Shown: one piece after another, positions 32,634-41,390 of the stretch
Numbering within the stretch: the first letter of the stretch is position 1
Layout: each line of letters opens with the position of its first letter
From: Bacillota bacterium
GTDB taxonomy: Bacteria > Bacillota > Clostridia > Acetivibrionales > DSM-1351
DNA: 47,543 nucleotides
NCBI GenBank assembly: GCA_023433945.1
Contig: JAEYTP010000026.1
Coordinates: 1-47,543 of the forward strand
Direction: 5' to 3'
Translations under genes and position numbers: made by a program
The notes under the pieces: model-generated
Seen by the model: only the letters and a program-made list of their open reading frames with translations
Database searches by the model: none
Told to the model about the DNA's origin: nothing

Positions 32634-33855
32634 TAATAAATACTCACACAGAATGGGAAGCACAAAAATCAAATTAGTTGATAAAGCTGGAAAGCCTTTA
32701 GCAAATACTGAAGTTAAAATAGAACAAACCAATCATGAGTTCTTATTTGGCTGTTCTGAATTCAGCTGTATAGGTTTTGTAAATGGCCATATACCTGCAA
32801 GTGATTCTGAAAAGTTTGAAAATGGTTATAAAAAGTTTACGAATATATTTAACTTTGCGACACTGCCTTTTTATTGGGGGCGTTTCGAACCTGAAAAGGG
32901 TAAGCCTATAATCCAAGAAACAAAAAAGGCTGCTCAGTTTTTAATCGATAAGGGTATAAAAATAAAGGGGCATCCTCTATGCTGGCATACCGTAACCGCA
33001 CCATGGCTTTTAGAAATGAGCAATGAAGAGATTATGCGAACTCAACTTGAAAGAATAAGAAGAGATGTTTCTGAGTTTGCAGGATTAATTGATATATGGG
33101 ATGTTATTAATGAAGTTGTTATTATGCCTATTTTTAAGAAGTATGATAACGGAATTACACGAATTTGTAATGAATATGGGCGAATAGGTCTTATTAGAAA
33201 AGTATTTGATGAGGCAAGGAGAGCAAACCCATCTGCCACTCTGCTTTTAAATGATTTTGAGACCTCTGAGTCATACGATATATTAATAGAAGGGTGCCTG
33301 GAGGCTGGTATAAAAATTGATGCAATTGGTATTCAGTCACATATGCACCAGGGATATTGGGGAGTAGAGAAAACTCAGGAGATATTGAATCGCTTTGGAA
33401 GATTCAAACTGCCAATTCATTTCACTGAAAATACAATTGTTTCAGGACATATAATGCCTCCTGAAATAGTTGATTTAAATGATTATGTAATTGATAGCTG
33501 GCCATCAACAGAAGAAGGAGAAATACGTCAAGCCTCTGAAGTTGCACTGCATTATAAGACGCTGTTTGAGAATCCACTTGTTAAGTCTATCACTTGGTGG
33601 GACTTTATAGACGGCTTGTGGCTTGGAGCTCCTAGTGGCTTGATAAGGCGGGATGGTTCAGCTAAACCTGCATATTATGAATTGGAAAAATTGATCAAGC
33701 ATGATTGGTGGACTGGGGAAACAATATTGAGGACTGATGAAAACGGACTGTTTGAAGTTTCTGGTACCCTTGGAGAATATTCCTTATCGTATCAAGACAG
33801 CAAGACTATATTTACTCTAGAAAAGGCAAAAGAAGAATTAACAATTTACATATAA
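32623..33855 (+). CDS. Glycoside hydrolase family 10 endo-1,4-beta-xylanase, intracellular type
   Basis: The 410-residue enzyme shows GH10 motifs: KGHPLCWHTVTAPWL, the acid/base Glu164 in WDVINEVV, the IQSHMHQGYW segment, the nucleophile Glu269 in HFTENTI, and TWWDFIDGLWLGAPSGLIR. An N-terminal strand region (KIKLVDKAGKPLANTEVKI) precedes the barrel. No signal peptide is present, so it should cleave imported xylo-oligosaccharides. The ATG at 32623 follows AAAGGAGC and lies inside the end of the MATE gene (11-nt overlap). An upstream in-frame start at 32569 would add 18 residues without a ribosome binding site. Confidence 0.95.
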   Translation: MKNNNKYSHRMGSTKIKLVDKAGKPLANTEVKIEQTNHEFLFGCSEFSCIGFVNGHIPASDSEKFENGYKKFTNIFNFATLPFYWGRFEPEKGKPIIQETKKAAQFLIDKGIKIKGHPLCWHTVTAPWLLEMSNEEIMRTQLERIRRDVSEFAGLIDIWDVINEVVIMPIFKKYDNGITRICNEYGRIGLIRKVFDEARRANPSATLLLNDFETSESYDILIEGCLEAGIKIDAIGIQSHMHQGYWGVEKTQEILNRFGRFKLPIHFTENTIVSGHIMPPEIVDLNDYVIDSWPSTEEGEIRQASEVALHYKTLFENPLVKSITWWDFIDGLWLGAPSGLIRRDGSAKPAYYELEKLIKHDWWTGETILRTDENGLFEVSGTLGEYSLSYQDSKTIFTLEKAKEELTIYI

Positions 33856-33914
33856 AGAAAAGTAATATATTTAATGGCCCAAATTAGATCGTTTGCAAAA
33901 TAAGGAGGCTACTA

Positions 33915-35972
33915 ATGAACAAAAAGGTTTTTAATTTTTCTTGGTTTGATAAAATATTTAGTATTTTTAGAAATGTCAATATTAAGATTAGGCTTATTGC
34001 ATCTTTTTCTATTATTATTATTGCCGTTGTAACGGTATGTAGCGTTCTTGCCTATAAAGATTCTAAGGATATAATACAGGATAAAATTGAAACCTACTCT
34101 CAGCAGGTGTTAACTCAGACCGATCAAGTCTTGAGTGCTTCCATTAATGATGTTCAAACTACAGCAATAGATGTTTCTTTAAATCAAAGCTTTCAAAAAT
34201 TTATGAGCACTACGTACACTGATGAATTTGAACTTTTTGATGCTACAAAAAATTATCAAACAGATATATCTCAGCAGTATTCTACCAAAGATAATATCGT
34301 ATATGTAGGTATATATAGGCCTGGTGAAAAAGAACCATACATAACTTATCTTAACCCCTTGGATAACATAAATACTGATGAATTTAAGGATAATGAACAA
34401 AGTGGAAGATGGATAATCTATAATGGAACGTCTAAGTTAATTGTTTTCTACAAGAATATTATATCCCTTAACTCTGGTGAAGTATTAGGCAAGATTATAG
34501 TAGCCCCAACAGAAAACTTTATGGCAAAAGCATTCAAAAATTTGGGTGAAATAGATAATTCCCAAAATGATTATCCTATGCTAGTTATTGACTCGAGTGG
34601 TAATGTTTTGGCCTCCAAAAGTAATAATTTCGAAATCAATAAGCCTACTGATGATACCAAGAATATCATTAAGCAGATTGATGGTAAAGAACATGGCGCA
34701 TTTGACCTACAGGTAAATGGTGAAACAAGTATGGTTAGCTTCTCAAAGCTAGATAAAACAGAGTGGTATGTTATCTCTATTGTACCAAACGCATACCTGT
34801 TTGGTGAGATTGCAACAATGAGAAATAAGATTATTACCATAGGAATTTTATGTTTTGTTCTATCACTATTATTATGTGTTATAATTTCATTTAGTGTTAC
34901 AAGGCCACTAGACTCACTCATCAAGACTATGAAATTGGCAAAAGACGGTGACTTAACAGTCCATGAAAAAGATAATTATAATGATGAAATATCAAAAGTG
35001 TCTCATAATTTTAATGATATGATGGCTAATATAAATCAGCTTGTTCTAAAGATAAGGAATTCTGCTGAAAAAGTATCTCTTTACTCAAACAAAATACAAG
35101 TTTCTTCAGCAGAAAGCCATAGTGCTTCTGAACAGGTTGCAATAACCATAGAACAGATTTCAAAGGGAGCTACCGAACAGGCGTCAGAGATTAGTGATAG
35201 CACTGCGATTATGAATACTCTCTCTGATGAGATAAATAGCGTAGGTGCTAATATGGCTACCATTACAGGTACTACCGCTACAATTATTGACCTCAATGCT
35301 GAAGCTGCTCATACTATAAAGACCTTAGATAACAAGTCCAAAAGTGTAAGGCTGGCCACTACTCAGATATCTGAAAATGTAACTGGACTTAGCAAGAGTA
35401 TTAACGATATTCAAAAGATACTATCCATTATGAACGGTATTTCAGAGCAGACAAATCTACTTGCATTAAATGCGGCAATTGAGGCAGCACGAGCTGGCGA
35501 AGCGGGTAGAGGCTTTGCAATAGTTGCAAATGAGGTTAAAAAACTTGCTAGTCAGTCAAAAGACTTTGCGTCAAGCATTGATACCATTATCAGAAATATA
35601 CGTGAAAATGCATCAAGTACAGTTGTACAGGTAGATTCAGCAAATGCTATTGTTCTAGATCAGTTAGATGCTCTTAAGGAGACAGAAAGCAAGCTAGAAA
35701 CAATATTCCAGGCTATGGAACAGGTTGTTTCTAGTATTGAAATGACCGGAAATTCTGTGCAGCATATTGTTAATTCCAAAGAGAAGGTTGTTATGTCTTT
35801 AGAGAATGTATCTGCAGTAGCACAGGAATCAGCAGCAACTACGCAGGAAATATCCGCTAGTACTGAAGAGCAAATAGCTACATCGGAGGAACTTTCAAGC
35901 TATGCTAATATATTAAAGGAATTATCTGAGGAGTTAAATTACTCATTAAACTCCTTTAAAACAACTAATTAG
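33915..35972 (+). CDS. Methyl-accepting chemotaxis protein
   Basis: The 685-residue receptor has one membrane span near residues 24-46, an extracellular sensor domain of about 250 residues with dCache-like features, a second span near 299-322, a HAMP domain (about 322-376) and a cytoplasmic signalling coiled coil. The hairpin tip GISEQTNLLALNAAIEAARAGEAGRGFA and the following VANEVKKLA are diagnostic; it binds CheA/CheW. AAGGAGG precedes the ATG. It starts 59 nt after the xylanase gene with no terminator between them, so it may sense a plant-polysaccharide product, which is an inference from position only. Confidence 0.95.
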   Translation: MNKKVFNFSWFDKIFSIFRNVNIKIRLIASFSIIIIAVVTVCSVLAYKDSKDIIQDKIETYSQQVLTQTDQVLSASINDVQTTAIDVSLNQSFQKFMSTTYTDEFELFDATKNYQTDISQQYSTKDNIVYVGIYRPGEKEPYITYLNPLDNINTDEFKDNEQSGRWIIYNGTSKLIVFYKNIISLNSGEVLGKIIVAPTENFMAKAFKNLGEIDNSQNDYPMLVIDSSGNVLASKSNNFEINKPTDDTKNIIKQIDGKEHGAFDLQVNGETSMVSFSKLDKTEWYVISIVPNAYLFGEIATMRNKIITIGILCFVLSLLLCVIISFSVTRPLDSLIKTMKLAKDGDLTVHEKDNYNDEISKVSHNFNDMMANINQLVLKIRNSAEKVSLYSNKIQVSSAESHSASEQVAITIEQISKGATEQASEISDSTAIMNTLSDEINSVGANMATITGTTATIIDLNAEAAHTIKTLDNKSKSVRLATTQISENVTGLSKSINDIQKILSIMNGISEQTNLLALNAAIEAARAGEAGRGFAIVANEVKKLASQSKDFASSIDTIIRNIRENASSTVVQVDSANAIVLDQLDALKETESKLETIFQAMEQVVSSIEMTGNSVQHIVNSKEKVVMSLENVSAVAQESAATTQEISASTEEQIATSEELSSYANILKELSEELNYSLNSFKTTN

Positions 35973-36046
35973 CATTAATTGATAAAGCAGAGTAATGTAA
36001 AAGAAAGCAATTATATGAATTAATAGTTAAATTACTAAAGAGTAAA

Positions 36047-36082
36047 TGCAATAAGGCGGTTATATGCAATAAGGCAGTTATA
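36047..36082 (+). repeat. Two 18-nt direct repeats after the chemoreceptor gene
   Basis: ATGCAATAAGGCGGTTAT (36047-36064) is followed at once by a copy with a single G-to-A change (36065-36082). A degenerate partial copy (GCAATTATAT) lies upstream near 36008. Confidence 0.75.
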
Positions 36083-36092
36083 TAAAAGAAAA

Positions 36093-36157
36093 CAGAGTCA
36101 GCTGAATATGTAATATGATGGGTATTTATCATCATATTACATCAAGCAGGACTCTGT
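36093..36157. terminator. Two-layer hairpin, convergent terminator
   Basis: ACAGAGTC (36093-36100) pairs with GACTCTGT (36150-36157), and inside it GTAATATGATG (36111-36121) pairs with CATCATATTAC (36130-36140). Both stems are perfect. It lies between the chemoreceptor and the convergent fapA gene and directly abuts the stop of the latter. Confidence 0.75.
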
Positions 36158-36161
36158 ATTA

Positions 36162-37757
36162 TTATTCAATGCTTTTGACTTCTCCATCGCTATAATAATA
36201 AGTTACCGCTAGCGACTTTTCATTAATGTTAATGATGTTTTTAGCAAGGATTATTTGGCAGTTAGGGAAGACGGTCTTTGTAATTGATATTTCGCCTTCA
36301 CCCTTTACTTTGAGGCATTGGAGCATATTTTTTCTCTTTTCTTCGCAATCACTTTGAGCGTCTTTTAATTGAGTTAACTTGTCTGACAATATAAGCCAAT
36401 CTTTTCGCTGCTTTTCAGAAAGGCTATTTATAGAGCTAGAGCTAAGGCTATCAAGTGCTGACTTTACAACTTTTCTCTCGTTCTTATATTTCTCAATTTT
36501 GGTATTCAATGAGAGGATTGCATTCTCATATGCGTTTCTATTAAAGCCTTCAACTTCTACAATGGTTCTCTTTTCTCTGTCACATCCTAGTACTGGTACC
36601 GATATCTTACATAGGGCCTTACAATTTCCCCCTATAATATGACCTTTATCAGATGTTATAAGAATCTGCTTAGCGGTTAAAGTACTATTAATACTATAGG
36701 TATCTATAATTAAATTTTCACCACAGGAAGCCTTGGCGTTTTCTATATACTTGGTTATTATATTTTTGGCAGCAGATATCTCTACTTTGCCCTTCGAAAT
36801 AATACCACCCTTTATGAAAATACTACCTTCGGTACTGGTAATACTTTTTATGTTTCCAATACCCATGCTACTGTTAATCTCTATATCGCGTGTAGCAGTA
36901 ACAGAGAAGCCATCAGAGATAGTACCCTTTATGGTAACACACCCATCAAATTCAATGTTACCGGTATTAAAGTCAACATTATCTAATTCAAGGTGGTTTG
37001 CCACTGAAATTTTTCCATCTTTATAGCTGACTGCACCTGATATTTTTGCATATAGCACTGTTACATTTTCTTTTCGTTCCTCATAAACAGACTTGGAATC
37101 AAATTGTAGTGGAAGATTTTTTCCGGGCTTTGCCTTAATAATCTCACCCTTTACAGTTTTTCCATCAACTTCTTTTTTTGGTTCTTGGCGTTCACCTAGC
37201 CAATCTCCTTTGTTGACATTGTTAACCAACTTTAGGTTGTAGAAATCGATTTTTCCGTGTTGTTCATCGTTTAATGGCTTGGATTGTTCTAGAGAATACA
37301 GTTTTATCACCGCATTTTCACCGTCTGTTGCTGGGGTACCGCTCGCAACAAGATATCTTTTTTGGGGTAGTAGTTTCTCATGCATAAGAATGCTTGTATC
37401 CACACCATAACATATTCCATTTTCATGCAGGAATTTATCTACCATAAGTTTTATATGATTATTATCTATTAATATATCCTGAGGAATGTTAAAGGTAATG
37501 AATGCCTTGGTGTTAGCGTCCATAAGCTCTAACTGAATAATATCCTTAATTACACCAACTTTTTGTGCAGAATCTAGTGCATCAGAAATACTGCTCTTTA
37601 CAGCAGCAAAGTTATTAATGTTTATTTGAGGAAAGGACAAAAGAATAGTATTAAAGTCATTTAGGGATAAGCCCTTTTTTAACACCTTAAGGTAAACATC
37701 ATGCTCAATTGAGGTTAGGGATACATAATCGTTGGAAAAAATAATTTTCTCATTCAT
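36162..37757 (-). CDS. FapA/DUF342 family protein
   Basis: The 531-residue protein resembles the FapA (DUF342) family: an N-terminal alpha/beta region, then a segment GDWLGERQEPKKEVDGKTVKGEIIKAKPGKN-like lead-in, a right-handed beta-helix rich in short I/V strands (about 230-400, for example GCVTIKGTISDGF and IFIKGGIISKG), and a C-terminal coiled coil (about 405-475, KIEKYKNERKVVKSAL). In Vibrio FapA affects polar flagellar assembly; in Firmicutes its role is not established. GGGAGGT lies 5 nt before the ATG. It is monocistronic, convergent with the chemoreceptor, and a sigma-D-like -10 lies upstream. Confidence 0.85.
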   Translation of the reverse strand: MNEKIIFSNDYVSLTSIEHDVYLKVLKKGLSLNDFNTILLSFPQININNFAAVKSSISDALDSAQKVGVIKDIIQLELMDANTKAFITFNIPQDILIDNNHIKLMVDKFLHENGICYGVDTSILMHEKLLPQKRYLVASGTPATDGENAVIKLYSLEQSKPLNDEQHGKIDFYNLKLVNNVNKGDWLGERQEPKKEVDGKTVKGEIIKAKPGKNLPLQFDSKSVYEERKENVTVLYAKISGAVSYKDGKISVANHLELDNVDFNTGNIEFDGCVTIKGTISDGFSVTATRDIEINSSMGIGNIKSITSTEGSIFIKGGIISKGKVEISAAKNIITKYIENAKASCGENLIIDTYSINSTLTAKQILITSDKGHIIGGNCKALCKISVPVLGCDREKRTIVEVEGFNRNAYENAILSLNTKIEKYKNERKVVKSALDSLSSSSINSLSEKQRKDWLILSDKLTQLKDAQSDCEEKRKNMLQCLKVKGEGEISITKTVFPNCQIILAKNIININEKSLAVTYYYSDGEVKSIE

Positions 37758-37796
37758 AATTACCTCCCAAAGCTCTTTTTCTTCTATCTATTATTA

Positions 37797-37824
37797 ATAT
37801 CGGCATATTCAATGAATAAATAAA
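37797..37824 (-). promoter_or_regulatory. Possible sigma-D (motility) promoter of the FapA gene
   Basis: On the minus strand GCCGATAT (37797-37804) matches seven of eight bases of the sigma-D -10 element GCCGATAA. The expected -35 TAAA is poor (TTAT or TTTA at 15-16 nt spacing), so the call is weak. Confidence 0.3.
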
Positions 37825-37964
37825 TACACCCTTAAGTAGATAAATAATACGTTATAATCGTTGTCCCTTTTTCATATATTTATATCGGGGCAATGGACCA
37901 GCCCAATTAGTATGTGATACTTATGAATGCATTGTACTTATAGAGACGAAGGGAATGAAGCTGA

Positions 37965-39161
37965 TTGAAAAAAACTATTAGATTAATGCTTATATTAGCT
38001 TTAATATTTGCAGTTGTAATCTTTAACTGTAATGTATTTGCAGATGACTCAGAGGATGATGCTCCAGTGCTCATTAATGATTCACAATTAACATCCACAT
38101 CAGACGGACAGCCACCAAGAATTGCTGCAAGCTCAGCAATTGTAATGGACTTTGCTAGCGGAAGAATTCTTTATGAGAAAAACGCATATATAAGAAGGTC
38201 TATTGCGAGTACCACAAAAATAATAACTGCTATAGTAGCTATTGAGAACGGTAACTTTGAGGATGATGTAACCATTAGCAAAAGGTCTGCAGCAATTGGG
38301 GGATCAACAGTTGGGTTAAAGCAAGGGAAAACGTATAAGCTGAAGGACTTAATGTATGCAATGATGCTTAGATCAGGCAATGATGCTGCTATAGCAATTG
38401 CAGAACATATAGGGGGCTCAGTAGAAGAATTTGCTCAGATGATGAATAGAAAAGCAGCTGAGATTGGTGCAGAAAACACTAATTTTGTTACGCCACATGG
38501 GCTTGATGATCCTCAGCATTATTCTACTGCATACGATTTGGCGCTCATTACTCAGTATGCATTAAAAAACCCTATTTTCGCAGAAATAGTTTCAACCAAA
38601 AGTTCTACCTTTGAAGGAAGGGGTATTAATAATACTAATGAGATGCTAAGTTTATACCCTGGAACAGATGGTGTAAAGACTGGTTATACTGGTCAAGCCG
38701 GGAGATGTCTGGTTACTTCGGTTTCCCTAAATGGTAATAGGTACATATCAGTAGTTCTCAATTGCGCTTCTAGAACCCAACGAGCTTCCAACAGTAAATC
38801 TATATTAGATTACTCCTTTGCAAATTATAAAAACTATGATTACCTATTTGAGGGGCAGCAAGTAGCACAGCTGAATCTACATAAAGGAATAAAAGGAAAG
38901 CTAAATGTTTATGCCGGCAGTACAATAACACTCCCATTAAAAGACGATGAAAGAGATAGAATAAAGGTTGATATAGATATTCCCAATACATTGGAAGCAC
39001 CAATTAAAGCCGATGCAAAGGTGGGAAGTATAAAGTATGAACTAGATGGTAAGATACTTGCGCAATCATATGTATTTGCAAAAGACAATGTAAGCAGAAA
39101 GGACTTTTATTATTACTTTAAAAAGATATGCAAATCTTGGGGTAAAATAATGCATACCTGA
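37965..39161 (+). CDS. dacF: D-alanyl-D-alanine carboxypeptidase (DacF/PBP5 family)
   Basis: The 398-residue enzyme has a signal peptide (KKTIRLMLILALIFAVVIF, cut probably after VFA), and a peptidase S11 domain with Ser82-TTK85, Ser137-Gly-Asn139 and Lys238-Thr-Gly240. A PBP5-like C-terminal domain follows. It trims the terminal D-Ala from stem peptides and controls cross-linking outside the membrane. The TTG start at 37965 has AAGGGA about 10 nt upstream. Whether it is the sporulation enzyme DacF or a vegetative DacA/DacB cannot be read from sequence. It lies alone before the radical SAM gene. Confidence 0.92.
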   Translation: MKKTIRLMLILALIFAVVIFNCNVFADDSEDDAPVLINDSQLTSTSDGQPPRIAASSAIVMDFASGRILYEKNAYIRRSIASTTKIITAIVAIENGNFEDDVTISKRSAAIGGSTVGLKQGKTYKLKDLMYAMMLRSGNDAAIAIAEHIGGSVEEFAQMMNRKAAEIGAENTNFVTPHGLDDPQHYSTAYDLALITQYALKNPIFAEIVSTKSSTFEGRGINNTNEMLSLYPGTDGVKTGYTGQAGRCLVTSVSLNGNRYISVVLNCASRTQRASNSKSILDYSFANYKNYDYLFEGQQVAQLNLHKGIKGKLNVYAGSTITLPLKDDERDRIKVDIDIPNTLEAPIKADAKVGSIKYELDGKILAQSYVFAKDNVSRKDFYYYFKKICKSWGKIMHT

Positions 39162-39220
39162 TATGGAGTAACGTAGGAATTCTTGAAAACACAAATGGTT
39201 ATAATTCCTTTTATGACGGC

Positions 39221-39272
39221 ATACCTTACTACCCTTGTATACATGCCATAATCATGGGATAATAGTAGGTAT
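39221..39272 (+). other. Structured leader between dacF and the radical SAM gene
   Basis: ATACCTTACTACCC (39221-39234) can pair with GGGATAATAGTAGGTAT (39256-39272) with small bulges. No T tract follows, so it is not a clear terminator; it may be a leader hairpin of the next gene. A competing stem GGCAT/ATGCC (39218-39222 with 39243-39247) overlaps it. Confidence 0.35.
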
Positions 39273-39300
39273 ACGATTAAAGTGAGGTATTTATACATTA

Positions 39301-41349
39301 ATGAAAACACTTTTTGTGGCTATAAACTCCAAGTTTATTCATTCCAATCTAGCAGTATGGTATTTGCATTACAATTGCTTACAGCATAATGATTACTCAA
39401 AGCAGGGCAGTTGCTTGCAGCATAATGATTACTCAAAACAGGGCAGTTGCTCGCAGCATAATGGTTACTCAAAGCAGAGTAGTTGTTCGCAGCGTAATGA
39501 TTACTCTAAGCAAGACAGTTATTCGCAGCACCCTTGTTACACTCAAAACATGACTGCTGTCAGGGAGTTTACTATAAATGATAATAAGGATAATATTCTA
39601 AAAGAAATTTATCAGGAGAAGCCAGATGTTCTGGCTTTTTCATGTTATATATGGAACATAGAAATGGTACTATCACTGATTGTTGAGATAAAAAAGCTAC
39701 TTCCACGCTGTAAAGTTATAGTGGGTGGTCCAGAGGTTTCATATGATTCACGCAAAGTACTTGAAAGAAATGCAGGAATAGACTTTGTTGTATGTGGAGA
39801 AGGTGAATTTGCGGTTGCCGAACTTATTAAATTACTGACCTGTAATTCCGGAGATGCTACACAAGAAGGATATGCAATGGAAGAAGGACATGCTATAGAG
39901 CAAAGCTATGTAATAGAAGAAAGGCATGCAATAGAAGAAAGACACACAATAGAAGAAAGGCATGCATTAGGAGAAGGGTACACAATAGAAGAAGGACACA
40001 CAATAGAAGAAGGACAAGCAGACATATATAAAGGAATTAAAGGGTTAGCATATCGAAATGGAAATGAAATCTCAGTAAACGAGGGATTTAACCTAATCCA
40101 GGATTTGGACAGTCTGGTGGCACCGTATACCGATGAAATGCTATCTACCCTGGACAACAGAATAGTATACTTTGAATCTTCACGAGGATGCCCTTTTTCC
40201 TGTTCATATTGTATTTCATCAACCTTCTGTGGGGTGAGGTACTTTTCACTGGAGAGAGTATTTAGCGATTTGGCTACAATCCTCAAGAGTAAGCCTAAAT
40301 TAATAAAATTTGTTGATAGGACATTCAACTGCAATAAGTCGAGAGCTTTAAGCATTATTAAACACATAATAGATTTAAAGTGCGACACTACTTTTCACTT
40401 TGAAGTAGCAGCGGATTTATTTGATACAGATTTGCTGCAACTGCTAAAAACTGCTCCGAAGGGTAGAATACAGCTTGAGATAGGTATCCAGACTGTTAAT
40501 GAAGCTACCCTTAACGAAATTGACCGTGTAACAAAATTGCCTGTGCTATTTGACAATGTAAAACAATTGCTTGCTGCCGGGAACATTCATGTACATGTCG
40601 ACTTGATAGCTGGTCTGCCATATGAGGACTATAATTCATTTATTGACTCCTTTAATAATGTTTACAATTTAGGTGCACATCAGCTTCAGTTAGGCTTTTT
40701 GAAGCTACTAAAGGGTTCTAAAATCAGAACAGAAGAGAAAAAGCATGGATATATATACAGAGAGTATTCCCCATATGAAATCCTCAAAAATAACTATATA
40801 ACTTATGATGAAATTCTTGAGTTGAAAATGGTAGAGGAAACGTTGGAAAGATACTTTAACTCGGGCAGGTTCAGTATTATTTTGGAATATATTGTAAGCA
40901 AGCATTTTGATACCCCATACAATTTTTATTATGAGTTGTCTAAGTATCTTGATGAGCATGGATACTTGCAAAGGCCAGTTTCGTATCGTGAAAATATAAA
41001 AGCACTGTATCATTTTGTTACTGATTTAGCTGAAAATGAGGATGAAAAAACATATATTATTGAGCTCATGGCTATTGATTTTCTATCTGTTGATAGCTCT
41101 GGGACAATACCTGAATTTATTAAAAACAGTCTTTTATCAGTTGATAATAACCTCATTCATTCTATGCTAAGGGATGTTAATTTTGTTGAAACATATCTAC
41201 CTGATTATTCCGGAATGCAAGCCAGGGATATATTAAAAAAGGTGTTTTTCTTAAAAGTTTGCAAGGTTCAAGATGATAAGCTTATAGTTTTTGACTACAA
41301 AAGTAGGGATGAAATTACAGGAAAATACAGAAGTTTTATGGTACCTTAA
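39301..41349 (+). CDS. B12-binding domain radical SAM protein with two internal repeat insertions
   Basis: The 682-residue protein has an N-terminal cobalamin-binding-like domain (KPDVLAFSCYIWNIE, VIVGGPEVSYDS, VVCGEGE), then a radical SAM barrel with the cluster motif CPFSCSYC. The C-terminal region resembles the DUF4080 family common in clostridia. Such enzymes bind [4Fe-4S] and SAM, and some methylate unreactive carbons; the substrate is unknown. The domain is interrupted by four 12-residue repeats (residues 27-74, QHNDYSKQGSC type) and eight 6-residue repeats (189-236, EGHAIE type), both at expected surface loops. No clear ribosome binding site stands out (GTGAGG at 39281-39286 is the best), and the ATG at 39301 fits the family N-terminus. 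Confidence 0.88.
   Translation: MKTLFVAINSKFIHSNLAVWYLHYNCLQHNDYSKQGSCLQHNDYSKQGSCSQHNGYSKQSSCSQRNDYSKQDSYSQHPCYTQNMTAVREFTINDNKDNILKEIYQEKPDVLAFSCYIWNIEMVLSLIVEIKKLLPRCKVIVGGPEVSYDSRKVLERNAGIDFVVCGEGEFAVAELIKLLTCNSGDATQEGYAMEEGHAIEQSYVIEERHAIEERHTIEERHALGEGYTIEEGHTIEEGQADIYKGIKGLAYRNGNEISVNEGFNLIQDLDSLVAPYTDEMLSTLDNRIVYFESSRGCPFSCSYCISSTFCGVRYFSLERVFSDLATILKSKPKLIKFVDRTFNCNKSRALSIIKHIIDLKCDTTFHFEVAADLFDTDLLQLLKTAPKGRIQLEIGIQTVNEATLNEIDRVTKLPVLFDNVKQLLAAGNIHVHVDLIAGLPYEDYNSFIDSFNNVYNLGAHQLQLGFLKLLKGSKIRTEEKKHGYIYREYSPYEILKNNYITYDEILELKMVEETLERYFNSGRFSIILEYIVSKHFDTPYNFYYELSKYLDEHGYLQRPVSYRENIKALYHFVTDLAENEDEKTYIIELMAIDFLSVDSSGTIPEFIKNSLLSVDNNLIHSMLRDVNFVETYLPDYSGMQARDILKKVFFLKVCKVQDDKLIVFDYKSRDEITGKYRSFMVP
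39379..39522 (+). repeat. Four 36-nt in-frame repeats in the radical SAM gene
   Basis: Four units of exactly 36 nt encode LQHNDYSKQGSC twice, then SQHNGYSKQSSC and SQRNDYSKQDSY, followed by a degenerate SQHPCYTQ. They lie after the first beta-strand and helix of the B12-binding domain (residues 27-74). Confidence 0.92.
39865..40008 (+). repeat. Eight 18-nt in-frame repeats in the radical SAM gene
   Basis: Eight units of 18 nt encode the hexapeptide E-G/R-H/Y-A/T-I-E (EGYAME, EGHAIE, QSYVIE, ERHAIE, ERHTIE, ERHALG, EGYTIE, EGHTIE), with a partial ninth, EGQADI. They sit at the end of the B12-binding domain (residues 189-236). Confidence 0.92.
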
Positions 41350-41390
41350 GGTTCATTTATATCTGCATCATGCATGTACTATTTTAGTTT

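Noticed and set aside
39183..39205. TTGAAA and TATAAT as a promoter for the radical SAM gene
   Set aside because: The spacing is only 11 nt, too short for a sigma-A promoter.
39906..40388. Minus-strand open frame of 160 codons over the radical SAM gene
   Set aside because: Its repetitive end is the complement of the 18-nt repeats; no independent evidence of coding.
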